From Chara braunii (lineage: Eukaryota; Streptophyta; Charophyceae; Charales; Characeae): a stretch of 64,000 nt of DNA. The notes under the pieces are model-generated. The model was not told the DNA's origin. It saw only the letters and a program-made list of their open reading frames with translations, and made no database searches. Where the stretch lies: the NCBI GenBank assembly GCA_003427395.1, contig BFEA01000007.1:6058237-6122236 (forward strand), in the 5' to 3' direction. This document shows, piece after piece, positions 1 to 11,721 of the stretch (positions are counted from its first letter, which is position 1; each line of letters begins with the position of its first letter). The position numbers were made by a program, and so were the translations under genes.

Positions 1-925
1 GGGAGCTAGCAGGGTTCAGATGGCTCTACATTAAGAGGCCCCAAACTCAGAAAGTACGGGGACATGGCTCGAAGCACAAGAGACATACAACAAGATGAGA
101 CTGAGAGTGACCTAGAGGGATGAGTGAGGACTCGAGTCTAGTGTTGGCCATGCTCTCTTCCATGTACTCTGTGAGATTATTATGAGTTCTCATTCTTCCC
201 TCACTTAACTATGTCATTGCTTGAGTCAGTCAGTCTTGCTTCTTTGCATTGCCATGCTCGATGTTTGCATTTCTCTAAAGGTTCTGTCAAAGTTCTCAAA
301 ATCAGATTGACATAATTGATGCATGCATAACTTTCTACAATTTTTATTATTATTATTTGCAAGATTCTGCTGTCCCGAATCAAAATAAAAGATTCCTAAG
401 ACCGGGGACCGGCGAAGACCGCAATTGAAGGGTCTCGCTCGAAGCCGGACGCACACAAAAGGAAGGGATCTGCATTATTTAATTTAATTTATTTGTTGCA
501 AATAGCATTAAATCGTGCGTGACAACCTGTTGCCTTTCTGGTCGCCCGAAGTGGCCCGACTACAAAAAGTGCGACAACGTGCGTGGGCGGGATCAGTGCA
601 CGTAACTAACTTTAGGGGAAACAATCGAAGATGGACTTAGTGTGCATGTAAGTTCCGACCGAAGGTTTAGAGGTGCGCTTTTTTTTTTTTTTTTTTTACG
701 TGTGGACGACTTAGGAGGCAGAGATTGTTGTGTGCAGGTCGGCGTGATACCGGTTGTATATATGTGGGTGGCTGGTTGTGTGTATTCATGTTTTCATTTG
801 TTTGATGGTAAGCAATTCCAAGGCGGGTGAGAGTCTAGGAAGGGCAAAGAATGCTGCGATCCTGTCGCTTTATGACCGAACGACAATCACACTACCGGTG
901 CAGCGTTATCAACGTCCAAATGCGG

Positions 926-1020
926 ACGTGTTTGTGGGACAGATGCAGAAAATCGCGTTGAGTTTCCTCTTCCGCACATCTCCACAAACACGTTCAGATT
1001 CGGGGGTTGAGGAAACTCAA
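926..1020. repeat. Two interleaved 12-bp perfect inverted repeats
   Basis: Arm a (ACGTGTTTGTGG, 926-937) pairs with a' at 982-993. Arm b (TTGAGTTTCCTC, 958-969) pairs with b' at 1009-1020. The order a-b-a'-b' is interleaved, so both stems together would make a pseudoknot rather than nested hairpins. The last arm also folds alone as TTGAG-GAAA-CTCAA (1007-1020), a stem capped by a GAAA tetraloop. Function unknown. Confidence 0.6.
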
Positions 1021-1577
1021 TGCTGCTACCGTAGTGGGACTGGGTCCCTGCTCGAAGATACAGCAGCATCCTATGGTCACAAAAAGGTGCGTTTCCAGCC
1101 TGTGGTGGTCCTAGTGTAAAATGTGATCCACGTCCACCCTGTCGTGTATGAACAAAATGTGAACCCGGTCCAAACAATCGGTTCAGGTACAGGTCCAAAC
1201 CTTTGGTCCATGTCCAATATGTGATCTCCTTCCTTGTGGCTTTCAGGTCCAGCCTATGACCCAGGTCCAGAATGTGATCCGAGGCAATCTGTGCCGGTCT
1301 CGGGGCCAAGTCCCAGTTACCCGAATTCTAAATCTCCAACCATAGATCAGGAAGGTCAACGGTCAGAAATGAAGAATCAGCGTAAGTGCGAAGTGGGACT
1401 TGGCCCCTTACGTATCAAGTTCCATCATTTGGATTCGAACCTAGGTCTGTATTTCATCAGTTCATATGTAATTATGGCCGTGTCTGGACTGAAAGCTGCG
1501 TCAAATACAACTATAATGACCGGGCGTTCTATTCGGCTGAAGACGGGTTAGGCTTTTATGGGTTCAGTTACTGGAAG

Positions 1578-1603
1578 TTTTTTTTTTTTTTTTTTTTTTT
1601 TTT
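1578..1603. repeat. Poly(T) run between near-identical short direct repeats
   Basis: Twenty-six T residues are flanked by CAGTTACTGGAA-like sequence on the left and CAGGTACTGGAA on the right. This could be the remnant of a minus-strand poly(A) tail with a degraded target-site duplication, but nothing beyond the T run is recognisable. Confidence 0.4.
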
Positions 1604-1724
1604 AATCAGGTACTGGAATTTCAGTTCGGCCCAGGGAAGCAAGCGGTCGCGCTCCAACCGCCAATGCTTGGCGATGACCGGTAGTCCTGGAAGTATCGAC
1701 TTAGGCGCACCAAACGAGCTAAAT

Positions 1725-1765
1725 GTGAATGAACCTTCCGCTAGAACATGGAAAGATGCAATGCC
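1725..1765. mobile_element. Fragment of the 122-bp foldback MITE family
   Basis: The core CCGCTAGAACATGGAAAGAT and its flanks match the middle of the complete copy at 13915-14036 and the partial copy at 13597-13675. The terminal inverted repeats are not recognisable here. Confidence 0.55.
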
Positions 1766-3086
1766 ATTATTTTGATATTTCTTTGGTGCATTTCCCCTTC
1801 CAACCCCCGCGACGCTGGGGGGGGGGCGGCAGGGGCAGGGGCAGCGAGCTCCCTGCTTCGGTGAAACGCCCGCCATCCTGGCTGCGCCCCCACGCCCAGT
1901 GTGGTATCAGTGCAGGAATTCCTAAACATAGACTAGCGGGAATTCCTAATCGTCTAGACTCAAAGTTGGTCCAAATACATCCCCAAAATACCCCAAATAC
2001 ATCTATATTGACCGTACGTTGTATTCGGGTGAAAATGGTAGTCTAACCGCCCAGAAATTCCTAAAATCCTAAAATCTCTAAGGACTCTCCTGTAAGTTTT
2101 AGGCCTCCGAAGTCCTGAATATAACCTATACTCCATTCTTCAGAGGCCGACGGGGCTTCGGAGCAAAATGGCTGTCGCCCGCAGCCAAAACGAAGGACAA
2201 GAGTAGCCCTAGCAGAAAGAGGCTTGGAGGTTAAGAAAAAAAAAGAAGTGGGCCAACAGTTTTTCATTCCATTGAATGTTGTCGCAACATGTCACACGGC
2301 GGCCGCACATTGTCGCACAGGGTCAACTACACCCTCTATCCAGTGCTAGTGGAACCGCTCTCTGAGTGCCAGTGGAACCAATCTCTAGGGACAAAGTCCT
2401 ACTCGCGGGGCACAGGGCTTTAGACTTGGTTTCGAACGCAGCGGTTCCTGCCATCCTATCTGAACATCTGGCGGTCGGACTGTGGCCACGTGGGAAGAAC
2501 TCGAAAGGAAGACCAAACCGGGAAACCTCACAAACAACCTGGGGGTACCGAGCCCCCGAGCTTTTCGGAATGACGGATTTTCGAATTCGCCCAGGGCGAT
2601 GTAGTGGCGGTTTCACCCATCTCGTGAGGAAGATCAGGTAGGCGGCCCTTCGGCGAAGAGTTGCAACTCAGCTCGCTGCGACATGCCCTTCTTAGCAGCA
2701 GCCGCGGCTCTCCGTCTTTGCTTGGCTTCCGTGGAGCTTGAATGAAATCAGAATCCGTTCGTTATTCGAGGCAGATGCAGATGCCCCTGTATCGACTGGA
2801 TCAAGGGTGGTATTGTATTGTGCTCCCATCGCGAGAAAGAAGGCACCTCAGTCCCGAAGTAGAGATTGGAGGGGGGCTGTTCTGCCGCAACTGGCAATGC
2901 TGGTTTGCTCTGTTCAGTCAGTCAGTCAGCGGAGACACAGAATCTGTCGTTTCCATGCCACGCGAATGTCAAGGAACCCGGCTTCAGGGAGCTCATGCCT
3001 GAGAGGGGCTGACCAGCGGGGGTGCGGGCGCGCGTGAGGGTGGGCGGGCGTGCAAGAGCGATTAAGAGGGATAGTCGGAGCGCTTC

Positions 3087-3088
<2 letters not shown>

Positions 3089-3136
<48 letters not shown>
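3089..3136. repeat. (GA)n microsatellite
   Basis: An uninterrupted GA dinucleotide tract lies about 40 bp upstream of the ATG at 3178. Its position fits a 5' UTR or promoter-proximal GA tract, but no function can be shown. Confidence 0.9.
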
Positions 3137-3139
<3 letters not shown>

Positions 3140-3177
3140 TTGATTGTGGTGCGCGGCACTCATAGCCAGGATCCTCT

Positions 3178-3739
3178 ATGGACATAGCAGGAGGGCTCGC
3201 AGTTTTTACAACTTTGGACGGCGTACTGAATCTCTCGTCGCAGTTCGGAAGCGCGTCGGCAGCAGCGGCTGCTGCCGCCGCTGCAGCGGCAAGCCAGGCC
3301 CAAGTGCAGCACGTCACATCCTCCGGAGGTAGCAGTCCGCAGGAGAAGAAAGGAGGTGGAGGAGGTGGACGTGAGCTTGTGCCCTTTTCGGCGACTAGCC
3401 CTGGAGGGACCGCCGCGAGCACTAATCCTAAACATCCAGACATGCCGTCCACCGGGAGCTACGCCAGTCAGGCCGCTCAGCGGTTGAAGGAGTACATGCC
3501 CGACTGTAATGCCGTGAAGGTGGAACCATTACTGCGGCCGATGATGACCAAACCGCCAGCAGCGCCCACGGCTGGCACCTCTACGGCTCTTGTCGTTCAT
3601 ACGGAATCAAGTTTCGACGAGAACCGTCTCATACAAGCAGAGTCCAGCCTTTCTGCGGCTAGCAGCTACGATACCGGGCTCAGCATAGATACGCGGAGTG
3701 CAGAACTGCATTCTAACGGCGCCGGAGCGAATAACACCG
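3178..3739 (+). CDS. Candidate first exon of a host protein-coding gene, product unknown
   Basis: Reading from ATG 3178, the frame stays open through a biased, protein-like sequence: an N-terminal MDIAGGLAVFTTLDG segment, an Ala run of about 11 residues, a Lys/Gly-rich stretch with six consecutive Gly, and then a less biased Ser/Thr/Pro-rich part containing QAAQRLKEYMPD. At 3740 the exon meets a GT donor (ACACCG|GTAATA); beyond it the sequence abruptly becomes pyrimidine-rich and non-coding. The 562-nt exon leaves one nucleotide over, so the next exon should begin in phase 1. No downstream exon could be joined with confidence. Low-complexity Ala/Gly tracts occur in many regulatory proteins, but no domain is recognised. 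The host-gene status is inference from composition and the donor site. Confidence 0.5.
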
Positions 3740-5488
3740 GTAATATATATATATTTTTTGTTTTGTTTTTTGTTTTCCAAGTTCTACTTGTTGATGCTCG
3801 TTTGCTTTCCTTCCTCTCTCACTTGGCCTCCTCACGGCCTGTTTCCTCCTCCCCACCCCGTCTTTATGGCCACCTTTGTATCTCTTCCATTTTGCTCTCG
3901 TGCCCGACCTTGTCCTCCCTCCATCCTCTCCGTCTCATCTGCTCGCCTTTCTATACTCATATTGCTTTTTTTTTCACTGTTTCTCTTTCTACTTCTCATT
4001 TCTCTTGATTTCGCTCACATGTTCATTCTGTGTTTTTTTCTTTTCTCTGTCGTCTCGCTCATTGCCTTCTCTCTCTTCCTGTCACTGCCTTTCTTCTCCT
4101 GTCCACTCCCTTCGGGCTCGTCCTCTTTCCTTGTGCATTTGGAGCTTTGTGTGTGTTCTTTCTTGCTCATCTCCCTCTTCCGCCTCTCGTTTTGTTTGGA
4201 TTCTAGCTCATCTCGCTCTTTCTTTGGTCCCTACGTTCCTCCCTCCCTCTTAATCCCTCTTCCTTTCTTCCTTCCCTTGCCTCTCTATTTTTCATAAGCG
4301 CCTTCTTTCTGCTTCCTGTTGCCCGCGTCCCTTTTCCTTCTGTTTGTTTCTGCACTTCGTGAGTACCTGCAGTTACTGATGATGCACTCTTTTTTATTTC
4401 CCCTTCTTCCAGGCTTTTTTGTCTTGAAGCTTGCAACGTGCCAGCATTGTCAAACATAAGGGAACGAAAGGAAAAGCTAATACCGGGAATTTGCAGTAGG
4501 TTCTGGTGCAACGTGTTCCGCAGCATCAAGAGCGGCCCCGATTTCATCCCTTGTGCTCGCCCATACACATGTGCAGCCGTACACGCGTGAGGTCATCAGT
4601 CGTCAGTGGCCTCTTTACTTTATCCTGCCACACCCCCTGCCCCGTCCCGCCCTGTCCTTCCTACCCTTTCTCGCCCCGCCCCCCCCGGTCCCGCGCCCAC
4701 CCCCCCCCGAGCCAGTATAATGAGGACGGAGGCGGACAGCTTGTGCCCTATCATCATTTATCCTCGGCCTGACAGGCAAACGGTATACTATGCCGCTATT
4801 GCGGAGACGCTGCATTGAGCAAAAACCGACAGGATGAGGGCTATTCTGTCACCTTGTTTTACGTATCGGATTACTCTACCAGGTCTCCCAACGGGAGGCA
4901 TTTCTCCATGCACGCTTTTTGCCCTGCAGGGCAATGACATTTGAGGCACTGAAAGCAGCAATGTGCGTCGGTAACCTACGAAATTGACCGACCGATCGGC
5001 AGCAAAAGGTTGGTTCTCTGATTCCGGCTCACCTTGCCCTGTCCGTTTGCCGTGATGGGATGCAAAACAATCGCTCGATGTTTTTCTTTCTGATGTCACT
5101 CTGTGTTCTTCATTCATGATTGCGTCGAGATGTCGGCTACTGGATGTCGCATTGAGATGAGTCTGTGCTCGGGCTCTCGATTCGACGATTGACGGAGAGC
5201 AATCTGCAAGATGTCGAGGGGTGCGATGAGTCATCATCAGCCGGCTCAGCTATGTTGTGGCGCAGAGTGCGCACTTTGCGGAGAGAGGACCTTTGCAGAG
5301 TTGAGCAGCATGGATCCCACATAGATTGTGCATTATGAGAAGAGTGAGCGGCTAATGTTTTTTCAGTCTGCATCGGTGAACGTGCTTGCTATGAGGCAAG
5401 CTTTCCGCATAGCTTTCCTGGAGGGAGCATGCACAACGAGACAGACCGGAAGTTGACGCGCGCACGCTGGATATAATCCTATTATATA
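3740..5488. other. Pyrimidine-rich probable intron and unassigned sequence
   Basis: From 3740 to about 4430 the plus strand is C/T-rich, as expected for a long intron, and ends with a polypyrimidine tract and CAG near 4411. The stretch 4620-4715 is extremely C-rich. A short reading frame around 4712-4772 looks protein-like (SQYNEDGGGQLVPYHH) but its phase does not fit the 3178 exon, so it is not called. Nothing else supported. Confidence 0.4.
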
Positions 5489-5985
5489 GGAAATGCCGCC
5501 GTCGACAGAGCTTGAGGTGGATGGGCCGTATGAGCGAAATGCTGTCGGTACTCTGTAGGAACGTCTGAGCCAGAAAAACAAGCGCAGAGCAGATGTAGCA
5601 GGCAAGTCAGGGTATTAGTCGTTCTCTTCTCTCTCTCCCCCTCTACCCACGCGATGGTATGGGAAATGCCGCCGTCGACAGAGCTTGAGGTGGATGGGCC
5701 GGCTCAGCGAAGTGCTGTCGGTCCTGTGTAGGAACGTCTGAGGCAAAAAAAGAAGAGCAGAGCAGACGCAGTAGGCAAGTCAGGGTAGTAGTCGTTCTCC
5801 TCTCTCTCTCTCTCCCTCTAGCCACGATATGGTATGGGAAATGTCGCCATCGACAGAGCTTGAGGTGGATGGGCCGGCTTAGCGAAATGTCGTCGTTACT
5901 GTGTAGAAACGTCTGAGCCAAAAAAATAATAGCAGAGCAGATGCAGCAGGCAAGTCAGGGTAGTAGTCGTTCTCCTCTCTTCAGC
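5489..5985. repeat. Tandem array, three units of about 174 bp
   Basis: Unit starts at about 5489, 5662 and 5837 (periods 173 and 175). Each unit contains GACAGAGCTTGAGGTGGATG, a conserved GGAACGTCTGAG-like block, and a CT-rich tail. Copies diverge by small substitutions and by the length of the CT tract. The units lack a shared open frame and look like a short minisatellite array. Confidence 0.85.
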
Positions 5986-7274
5986 CTGCTGTCTCGCCGT
6001 ATCGCTCGATTTCCGCATGTTCGTTCTGGTGGTCTGGCTCCCGCTCTGACTCCCAACCTCTTCTTGTTTCCCGTATTTCTCTCTCCAGTCAGCCTTATCT
6101 GTCCATCCCAACCTCTCCTATGGCAAATATTCCATACCCTCCTTGGTCACCCCCTGTGGATATCGTTCACTCTACTTCTCCTGACCGATGTGTAACCCAT
6201 GGCTCTTTTTTCCTTTCCTTCAGCTGTCTGTCTATGGGCTCGGTCACCAGGAGTTGGCGTTCCCTTGAGTCTCAACTTCCTCCATTCTCCTTCCTTGCTT
6301 TCCCTGTCTCGCTCCGGCCCCGTCTCAAATAGCTGGCGGCCCCCTTGAGTGTCAGCATCCTTCCGTTCCCTTTCTCTTGTTCCCTGTGTCCGTCTGACTC
6401 TCATTTTCTCGTTCTCTCATTCTTGTCCTCACAATCTCGCTTCTGACCGCACTTTTTGTGTCCATCGCCGTCTATCACTTTCTTAGTAGTGTCGTCGTCT
6501 CCCCTTGCCTGTTTTGAACTCCAAGTTGGTGATCGATCATCACGAGGGACGCCACGCGACGTTGATGCAGTGCCCCCCACGAAAGTCTGCTGACAGCACA
6601 TTCCAGTTTTGAGCGCGTTCTATTGAGTCTCTTTCAACCCCCTTCAGCTATATAACACTTTAATGAGTCAGGGCTCGCAACTGCGAATCGCCATCTATAG
6701 CTTGCTTGGCGAAAAAGAACCATCACTATTGCCCCGTGTAAGGGAGAGAGGGGTCGGCTCCGAAACGGATGACCTGCTGAAATGGAGCTCCCAGAGAGAG
6801 AGAGAGAGCCTTTGTTGCAGGCTCGGAGCCCCTCTTGGCACTCGGCCTCGGAGAGCTCTTCCTCCCCCCCCCCCGGCCAGGGCTTGGACCTATTCCTCCT
6901 CGCCCTCCTGAGTGTATAAGCGTGCAGAGTCACTGCAGACGGCCGAGGTAGCAGGAATGCAGTTTTAGACGATGAGAGCTGGGATGGTCATACCTGAGCT
7001 TAGCGGAGGAGGTGCCGTTCAATGATTCTTTTTTCGAGTTAAAGACATATCCAAGTTTTCATCTTCTTTTTCATCGCTTCGCCTACGTGTCTGCTGTCGC
7101 TATTCTCGTTCTGTCTGCTCATCTCCCTGCCCGCCTGTCTCCGCTATCCGTAGATCTGTGTGTAGATAACCGCCTTCACTTCCAGTGTCTCTTATGTCTC
7201 TGAGTCAATCTTGTTTCTTCCCGGACGTTCATAGCTCCTCGTCTGTACATCTCTGTCCGTCCCGTCATGTCTGG
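5986..7274. other. CT-rich unassigned sequence
   Basis: Plus strand is pyrimidine-rich from about 6000 to 6560. A purine tract lies at 6795-6808 and a C-run at about 6867-6878. Reading frames here are translations of compositional bias. No gene, RNA or element recognised. Confidence 0.5.
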
Positions 7275-7642
7275 TGCAAAGAGAGATACATTCACCTCCC
7301 TGACTTTGTCTATCGATCGAACTTTCTTTTTTCTTTATGTCAGCTTGTCCGTCTTATCGTACGTCTGCCAGACTCTGCCTTTCTCTGTGTTCCAGTTTGT
7401 TTGTTCTGATGGATGGGGCTGTTTGCCTGCCTGAGGCTGTTCGTTGTTTGTTTGTCTGTGCAAAGAGAGATACGTTCACCTCCCTGACTTTGTCTATCGA
7501 TCGAACTTTCTTTTCTCTTTATGTCAGCTTGTCCGTCTTATCGTACGTCTGCCAGACTCTGCCTTTCTCCATGTTCCAGTTTGTTTGTTCTGATGGATGG
7601 GGCTGTTTGCCTGCCTGAGGCTGTTCGTTGTTTGTTTGTGGA
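7275..7642. repeat. Recent tandem duplication, 2 x 184 bp
   Basis: The block starting TGCAAAGAGAGATAC at 7275 is repeated from 7459 with very few differences (for example CTGTGT versus CCATGT within the units). The near identity implies a much younger event than the 174-bp array at 5489. No coding content is evident. Confidence 0.9.
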
Positions 7643-8152
7643 TATTCCGAATGCACCTATGCCTCCTGTGCATGTCTGTCTGTGGGCCCCGCGCAGGAGT
7701 GCGTTTTGCATACATGGCCTTACGTGGAACATGCACGCTTCTTTATATTGTGCCGTCAATCTTTTCCAGTTTAAGAAAGATTGCATGTATCCACCAATGC
7801 GCATTGCGCATGCGTGAACGCGGACATGGAGGTGTGCGGAAATCGCGGGCTCCTTCGAACACCCGAGCACGTTTATGTTTACATGCATGCGCATCGCCGA
7901 TCTGCATAATCACGTGTCATCCACCCACCCATCTTGATTATGGACGAGCTCACGCATCTACCTATGGCTCGTCACGTTCTAGGTTAAGGAAACCCAGGAC
8001 GCGACAGCTACGTTGGGATAGCATAATTTGCATTCTCGCCGCCGTGATGTCCGGTCAGGTGAATAGGAAGATGTATAGTTTCGTCACATGTGAACCGTTC
8101 TCTACACAAAGAAGCGCCTCCTAGCAACCAGCTCCTTGTTGCTGCTTATGTT

Positions 8153-8278
8153 CTATCGAGTCCCCTCCGCAATCGTGTACACCATACCAGCGAAGGCGCC
8201 GAAGACCATCACGCTCGTGCCTAAATGTTGCTCGAGCGACATGGCGTCGTTCCTGACGCTCGTGGTAATGGGAGGCAG
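8153..8278 (-). CDS. Candidate terminal exon of a small membrane protein
   Basis: On the minus strand an AG acceptor at 8279-8280 is followed by 41 codons and a TAG stop. The peptide has a polar start (SVRNDAMSLEQH) and one strongly hydrophobic segment (LGTSVMVFGAFAGMVYTI) ending in a charged AEGTR tail, which would suit a single-pass membrane subunit. Base composition is balanced, unlike the surrounding repeats. I do not recognise the family and no upstream exon was found. Without a partner exon this may be chance. Confidence 0.3.
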   Translation of the reverse strand: MPPITTSVRNDAMSLEQHLGTSVMVFGAFAGMVYTIAEGTR

Positions 8279-8819
8279 CTTATACATATGTACATACAAA
8301 TACATACAACGTGGCTGGTCCGTGGCTGGTCCGTGGAATCTTTTTAAACAGATGACGAGACCAGATTGCACGCATTCCCACGAATCTAAGGGTGTAACGG
8401 GCCGACAAGCCACAAAAAACGAGTTACCTCTTCCATGGGTGGATGCTTGTGAGAAGTCTCAGACCCTGCGTCCATTACCCAATCGAACACTTGCGCTGCT
8501 CGGAAAAACATCCATCTTGTTTGTGGATGGAGATGATTCAAGGAGTTAGGTGGGTGTGGGGACGCAGCATCGCCGGCTGCAGTCCCAATTGGTGGGTGTG
8601 GCACACGTCCCTTCCCAATTTCAAAGCCCACGTCAACAGGCATGCATTTCTGGCGAGTTTTGTTCGGCAAACGAGCAATGACCGCGGACGACTGGAGTTG
8701 CAGGAACATAAAGAAAGTCGCTCAGCACTGTCTTTCTGCGGCCTTCATTCATTCTCCTCTTGACTCCTACTACCTTCCTCTCCTCCCCCTCTCCCGCTGA
8801 GTTTTTCTCTGACCGTACT

Positions 8820-8822
<3 letters not shown>

Positions 8823-8894
<72 letters not shown>
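8823..8894. repeat. (TG)n microsatellite
   Basis: About 36 uninterrupted TG units. Reading frames through it are repeat translations. Confidence 0.95.
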
Positions 8895-8896
<2 letters not shown>

Positions 8897-9740
8897 TCTC
8901 GTACGTTCTCGTTCTTCGCCGTACACGTCTCTTGTTCTTCAAGTTCCGTTCAGCTTCCCCGCTCTCATTTCCCCCCAATCGACCTTTCTGATCCATCCCT
9001 CTCCCAGTGTCCTCTGTATCTGATCCCCCGGTATTTGTCTATCCGATGCAACTCCCAATGATATCGAGAATGCGGGGCCGGCAGTAGGACGCATGGCGAA
9101 AGGTCTGTCATTGGCGACGGCCGCTGTTTAACTTCATGAATAGCGGTGTCTTCACTGCTCGCCGCTTAGCCCGTGCAAGCTCTTTCGCTCTCCTGCTCTC
9201 TCGAAGGTTCTGCAGGAGACTGAGAGACTGCACGTGATCTGACGGAGGAGATGAAACCACTGTACCGCAAAGATCCGGACTGTCTCCTAGCAGGGCGAAT
9301 GGCTTCCTGCAACAGTCAGTATGGCCTTCGTGGTTGTTTGTTAATCACGTTTAAGAAGTATAGTTCTATGGAAGAATCGGTTTTGATGTTCCCGCTCCGT
9401 CGAGTGCGTTCGGGAACCGTTTTCTCTATCGGAGAAAAATGAATCATCCTATTAGAGGTGAGTAGACTACCGTGTTCTGTCGGAGGACATAAGGGAATAT
9501 GTTATGAGGTTAGGTTCGCTGTCATGCTGTCCTGCAGAAAGGGAAAAAGAAGAGGAATAATGAATATACTAATAACCAAGCTACCCAGGAAACGAACAGT
9601 CTTACCTGTGACTGAAGATGACATTCAGATAGCACACGCGATCAGGTCCATGATATTGATCGGGACTACTCGGCAACATCTGCCGGGATACGATTTCCCG
9701 AATACAGTTGGTCCGCTTGTGTCTCCCTATCTTATGGAAG

Positions 9741-9861
9741 GTTGTTCCTCTCGACTTTCACCTACAAGTTTGGTGGAAGGTTGTTCTTTTTCTCTCTCTC
9801 TTTTGTTCCTCTCGACTTTCACCTACAAGTTCGGTGGAAGGTTGTTCTTTTTCTCTCTCTT

Positions 9862-9902
<41 letters not shown>

Positions 9903-9906
9903 CATT
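9741..9906. repeat. 61-bp tandem duplication followed by (CT)n and (AT)n
   Basis: Two copies of a block containing CCTCTCGACTTTCACCTACA start near 9741 and 9802. The second runs into CT-rich and then AT dinucleotide repeats (about 9863-9904). Confidence 0.85.
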
Positions 9907-10437
9907 GTCTCCGTACCTGGGTCTCTGAGCAGACTCCTGCAACGGAAGATGTAGTAAGGGCGAGATGGATGCTTTCCTCTTACGTTTGTCTTGATGTTGT
10001 CATCTCCGCCCAACTACGGTTTTAGCGATGGCGATAAATGCGGGCATGGGCTCCACATTCAGCGCGGAGGTATGAATTTGGATGGCTAACCTCTTCGCTG
10101 TTGTCGGGGATGGTCACTGAAGCTTACGTACCGGTGTTGGTGTCGTCCCGACTTTCTAGTAATTCTACTTCCGCGTGGTATCATGAGCGTGCGTGCTGTT
10201 TTCGGGGATGGTAGATGATGAACGTTGACGTGTCGCGGAGTGAAAGCATGTCCGAGTGTTGGTGTTGTGACGTCCTTTACTCAGCGCAAGGCAATTCTCC
10301 GTACCTGCTCTTGTCAGTTGCCTCGCTGTCTTAAATCTGCCGATTGCCTCTCTTACATTCTCAGTTCCACTCCATCACTGTGTCTGCTTTTTTCTCCCCA
10401 TCACTTTCGATCTCGCTACAGCTCCTTTTGAATTCTC

Positions 10438-10443
10438 TCTCTC

Positions 10444-10521
<78 letters not shown>
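10438..10521. repeat. (CT)n microsatellite
   Basis: Continuous CT dinucleotides interrupted only near the left edge. Confidence 0.95.
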
Positions 10522-10524
<3 letters not shown>

Positions 10525-11488
10525 GACAACGATGACCAACATCAACGTTGCCAGGTCAGGTCAGGTGGAGGGCATCGGCATGCTTCTCCAGGTCAGGTCT
10601 GTAGTGGTTGCTACTCCGTACGGTTGTCGTCTCGTTCATCCTCCGCAGCGCCTCGAGCGAAGAAGTGAAAGAGGCTTTCCACACTGGTGATGCAGGACAG
10701 GTATTACGGAGAATGCCTGTAGCAAGTTGTTGTATCTGTTCCTTATTTGCATTCCCCAGTGGCATGATCTCTCTGTCGCTTTGTGTCTGCCTTCTGTCTC
10801 TTCATATCGCTAGGCGTTGGAGGGCATCGTCGTTGTGGTGGTGTGACTGGTGTCACCTGTAGTAGTAGTGGCACTGGTTCGACCTTGATTTTTATGGCCA
10901 GACATCTTCAACGGCATGAGGCGCTCGGAATGAACTAAATGGCGGTAATTGATTCAAAGGCACCAATGCTTATTTCTGTTTTATAGTTTTCCCAGATGCC
11001 CCTCAAAAGTGGTTAGCTGGCATGTTCGATTTTGGGCCCATAGGTTAGCCCCCATCACTGAAATAGGCATTAGGAGGTCGTTTTTCTCAGCTATCTCCCG
11101 TATCTATTTTATCTTCGATCTCGATTTTGGGCCGTTTAAAAGAACAAAAAATGAAAGATTCTAGGTCAACAATGTAGATTGGTGTTTGTCGGATTGTTGG
11201 GACCTAGAGGGTAGATTTGGTGTTTGTCGGATTGTTGGACGTGGCTGTTTTTTTTTCTTTTTTTTTGGGTTAAATATGGTCGGATGGACCAGGGATCAGA
11301 TCTTGAACTTGTCAGCAAGCCCCAAAGTCCTCCAAAATTGCCGCCGAGGCCCGATGGTGTGTTTTGCATGGAAAAGCTTTCTTTGTTGTTGTAATCTTTA
11401 AGAGATGATGATCATAGCACCCTGATCCGAACGGATACTGCACCTGATCTTCTGAATGGAAAAACGATTTCTTTTTACCTCTCAGCAG

Positions 11489-11721
11489 GATTTGAGGCCT
11501 TTTTTTCTGCGGTCGATTTGTTTGATGTCCACATTGTGGAGTGGCGGCAAGTTTGAGGGAACTAGCGTCCTATATGGTCATGCAGCTAATGCAGTTTTGG
11601 CATTCTCTTCGCACGATCGAACGAGATTGAACGAGTATCTTCCAAACAAGTACGTTCAGGCAGACTGCCACGAATCCCGAGCGATTGAGACGCTCACGGT
11701 CAAGATAAACACTCACTCGAG
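11489..11721 (+). CDS. Candidate internal exon, product unknown
   Basis: A polypyrimidine tract and CTCAGCAG acceptor (11481-11488) precede an open frame that ends at a consensus donor, GAG|GTAAGT, at 11721/11722. The frame in phase with the acceptor encodes a plausible soluble sequence including ANAVLAFSSHDRTRLNEYL and HESRAIETLTVKI. It could belong to the same long-intron gene as the exon at 3178, but phases and distance leave that untested. No family recognised. Confidence 0.3.

Larger units (their letters stand above)
1..3177. other. 5' intergenic stretch without a supported gene
   Basis: No open frame here looks protein-coding. The stretch holds a poly(T) run at 679-697, an interleaved inverted repeat at 926-1020, a poly(T) run at 1578-1603, a short MITE fragment at 1725-1765 and a (GA)n tract at about 3089-3136. 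Between about 1120 and 1280 there are degenerate repeats built on ATGTGATCC and GGTCCA. The last few hundred bases may be promoter or 5' UTR of the exon starting at 3178, but no TATA element or transcription start can be assigned. Confidence 0.6.
7643..9740. other. Mostly unassigned sequence with a (TG)n tract and one exon candidate
   Basis: Apart from the exon candidate at 8153-8278 and the (TG)n tract at 8823-8894, no feature is supported. A short direct duplication of GTGGCTGGTCC lies at about 8312-8333. Confidence 0.5.

Noticed and set aside
1416-1450. tRNA-like B-box (AGGTTCGAATCC, minus strand)
   Set aside because: No convincing A-box or clover-leaf; isolated short match.
2922-3452. 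Minus-strand frame overlapping the 3178 exon
   Set aside because: Contains a Ser-Leu run from the (GA)n tract and is antisense to a better plus-strand exon.
3698-4297. Hydrophobic plus-strand frames after the 3178 exon
   Set aside because: Phe/Ser/Leu-rich translation of a pyrimidine-rich probable intron, not a membrane protein.
8633-9061. Frames rich in Cys-Val or Thr-His
   Set aside because: Translations of the (TG)n microsatellite.
10556-10765. Minus-strand 69-codon frame with balanced composition
   Set aside because: No splice partners, no domain, and repeated CACCTGACCTGACCTGG at its end suggests non-coding DNA.
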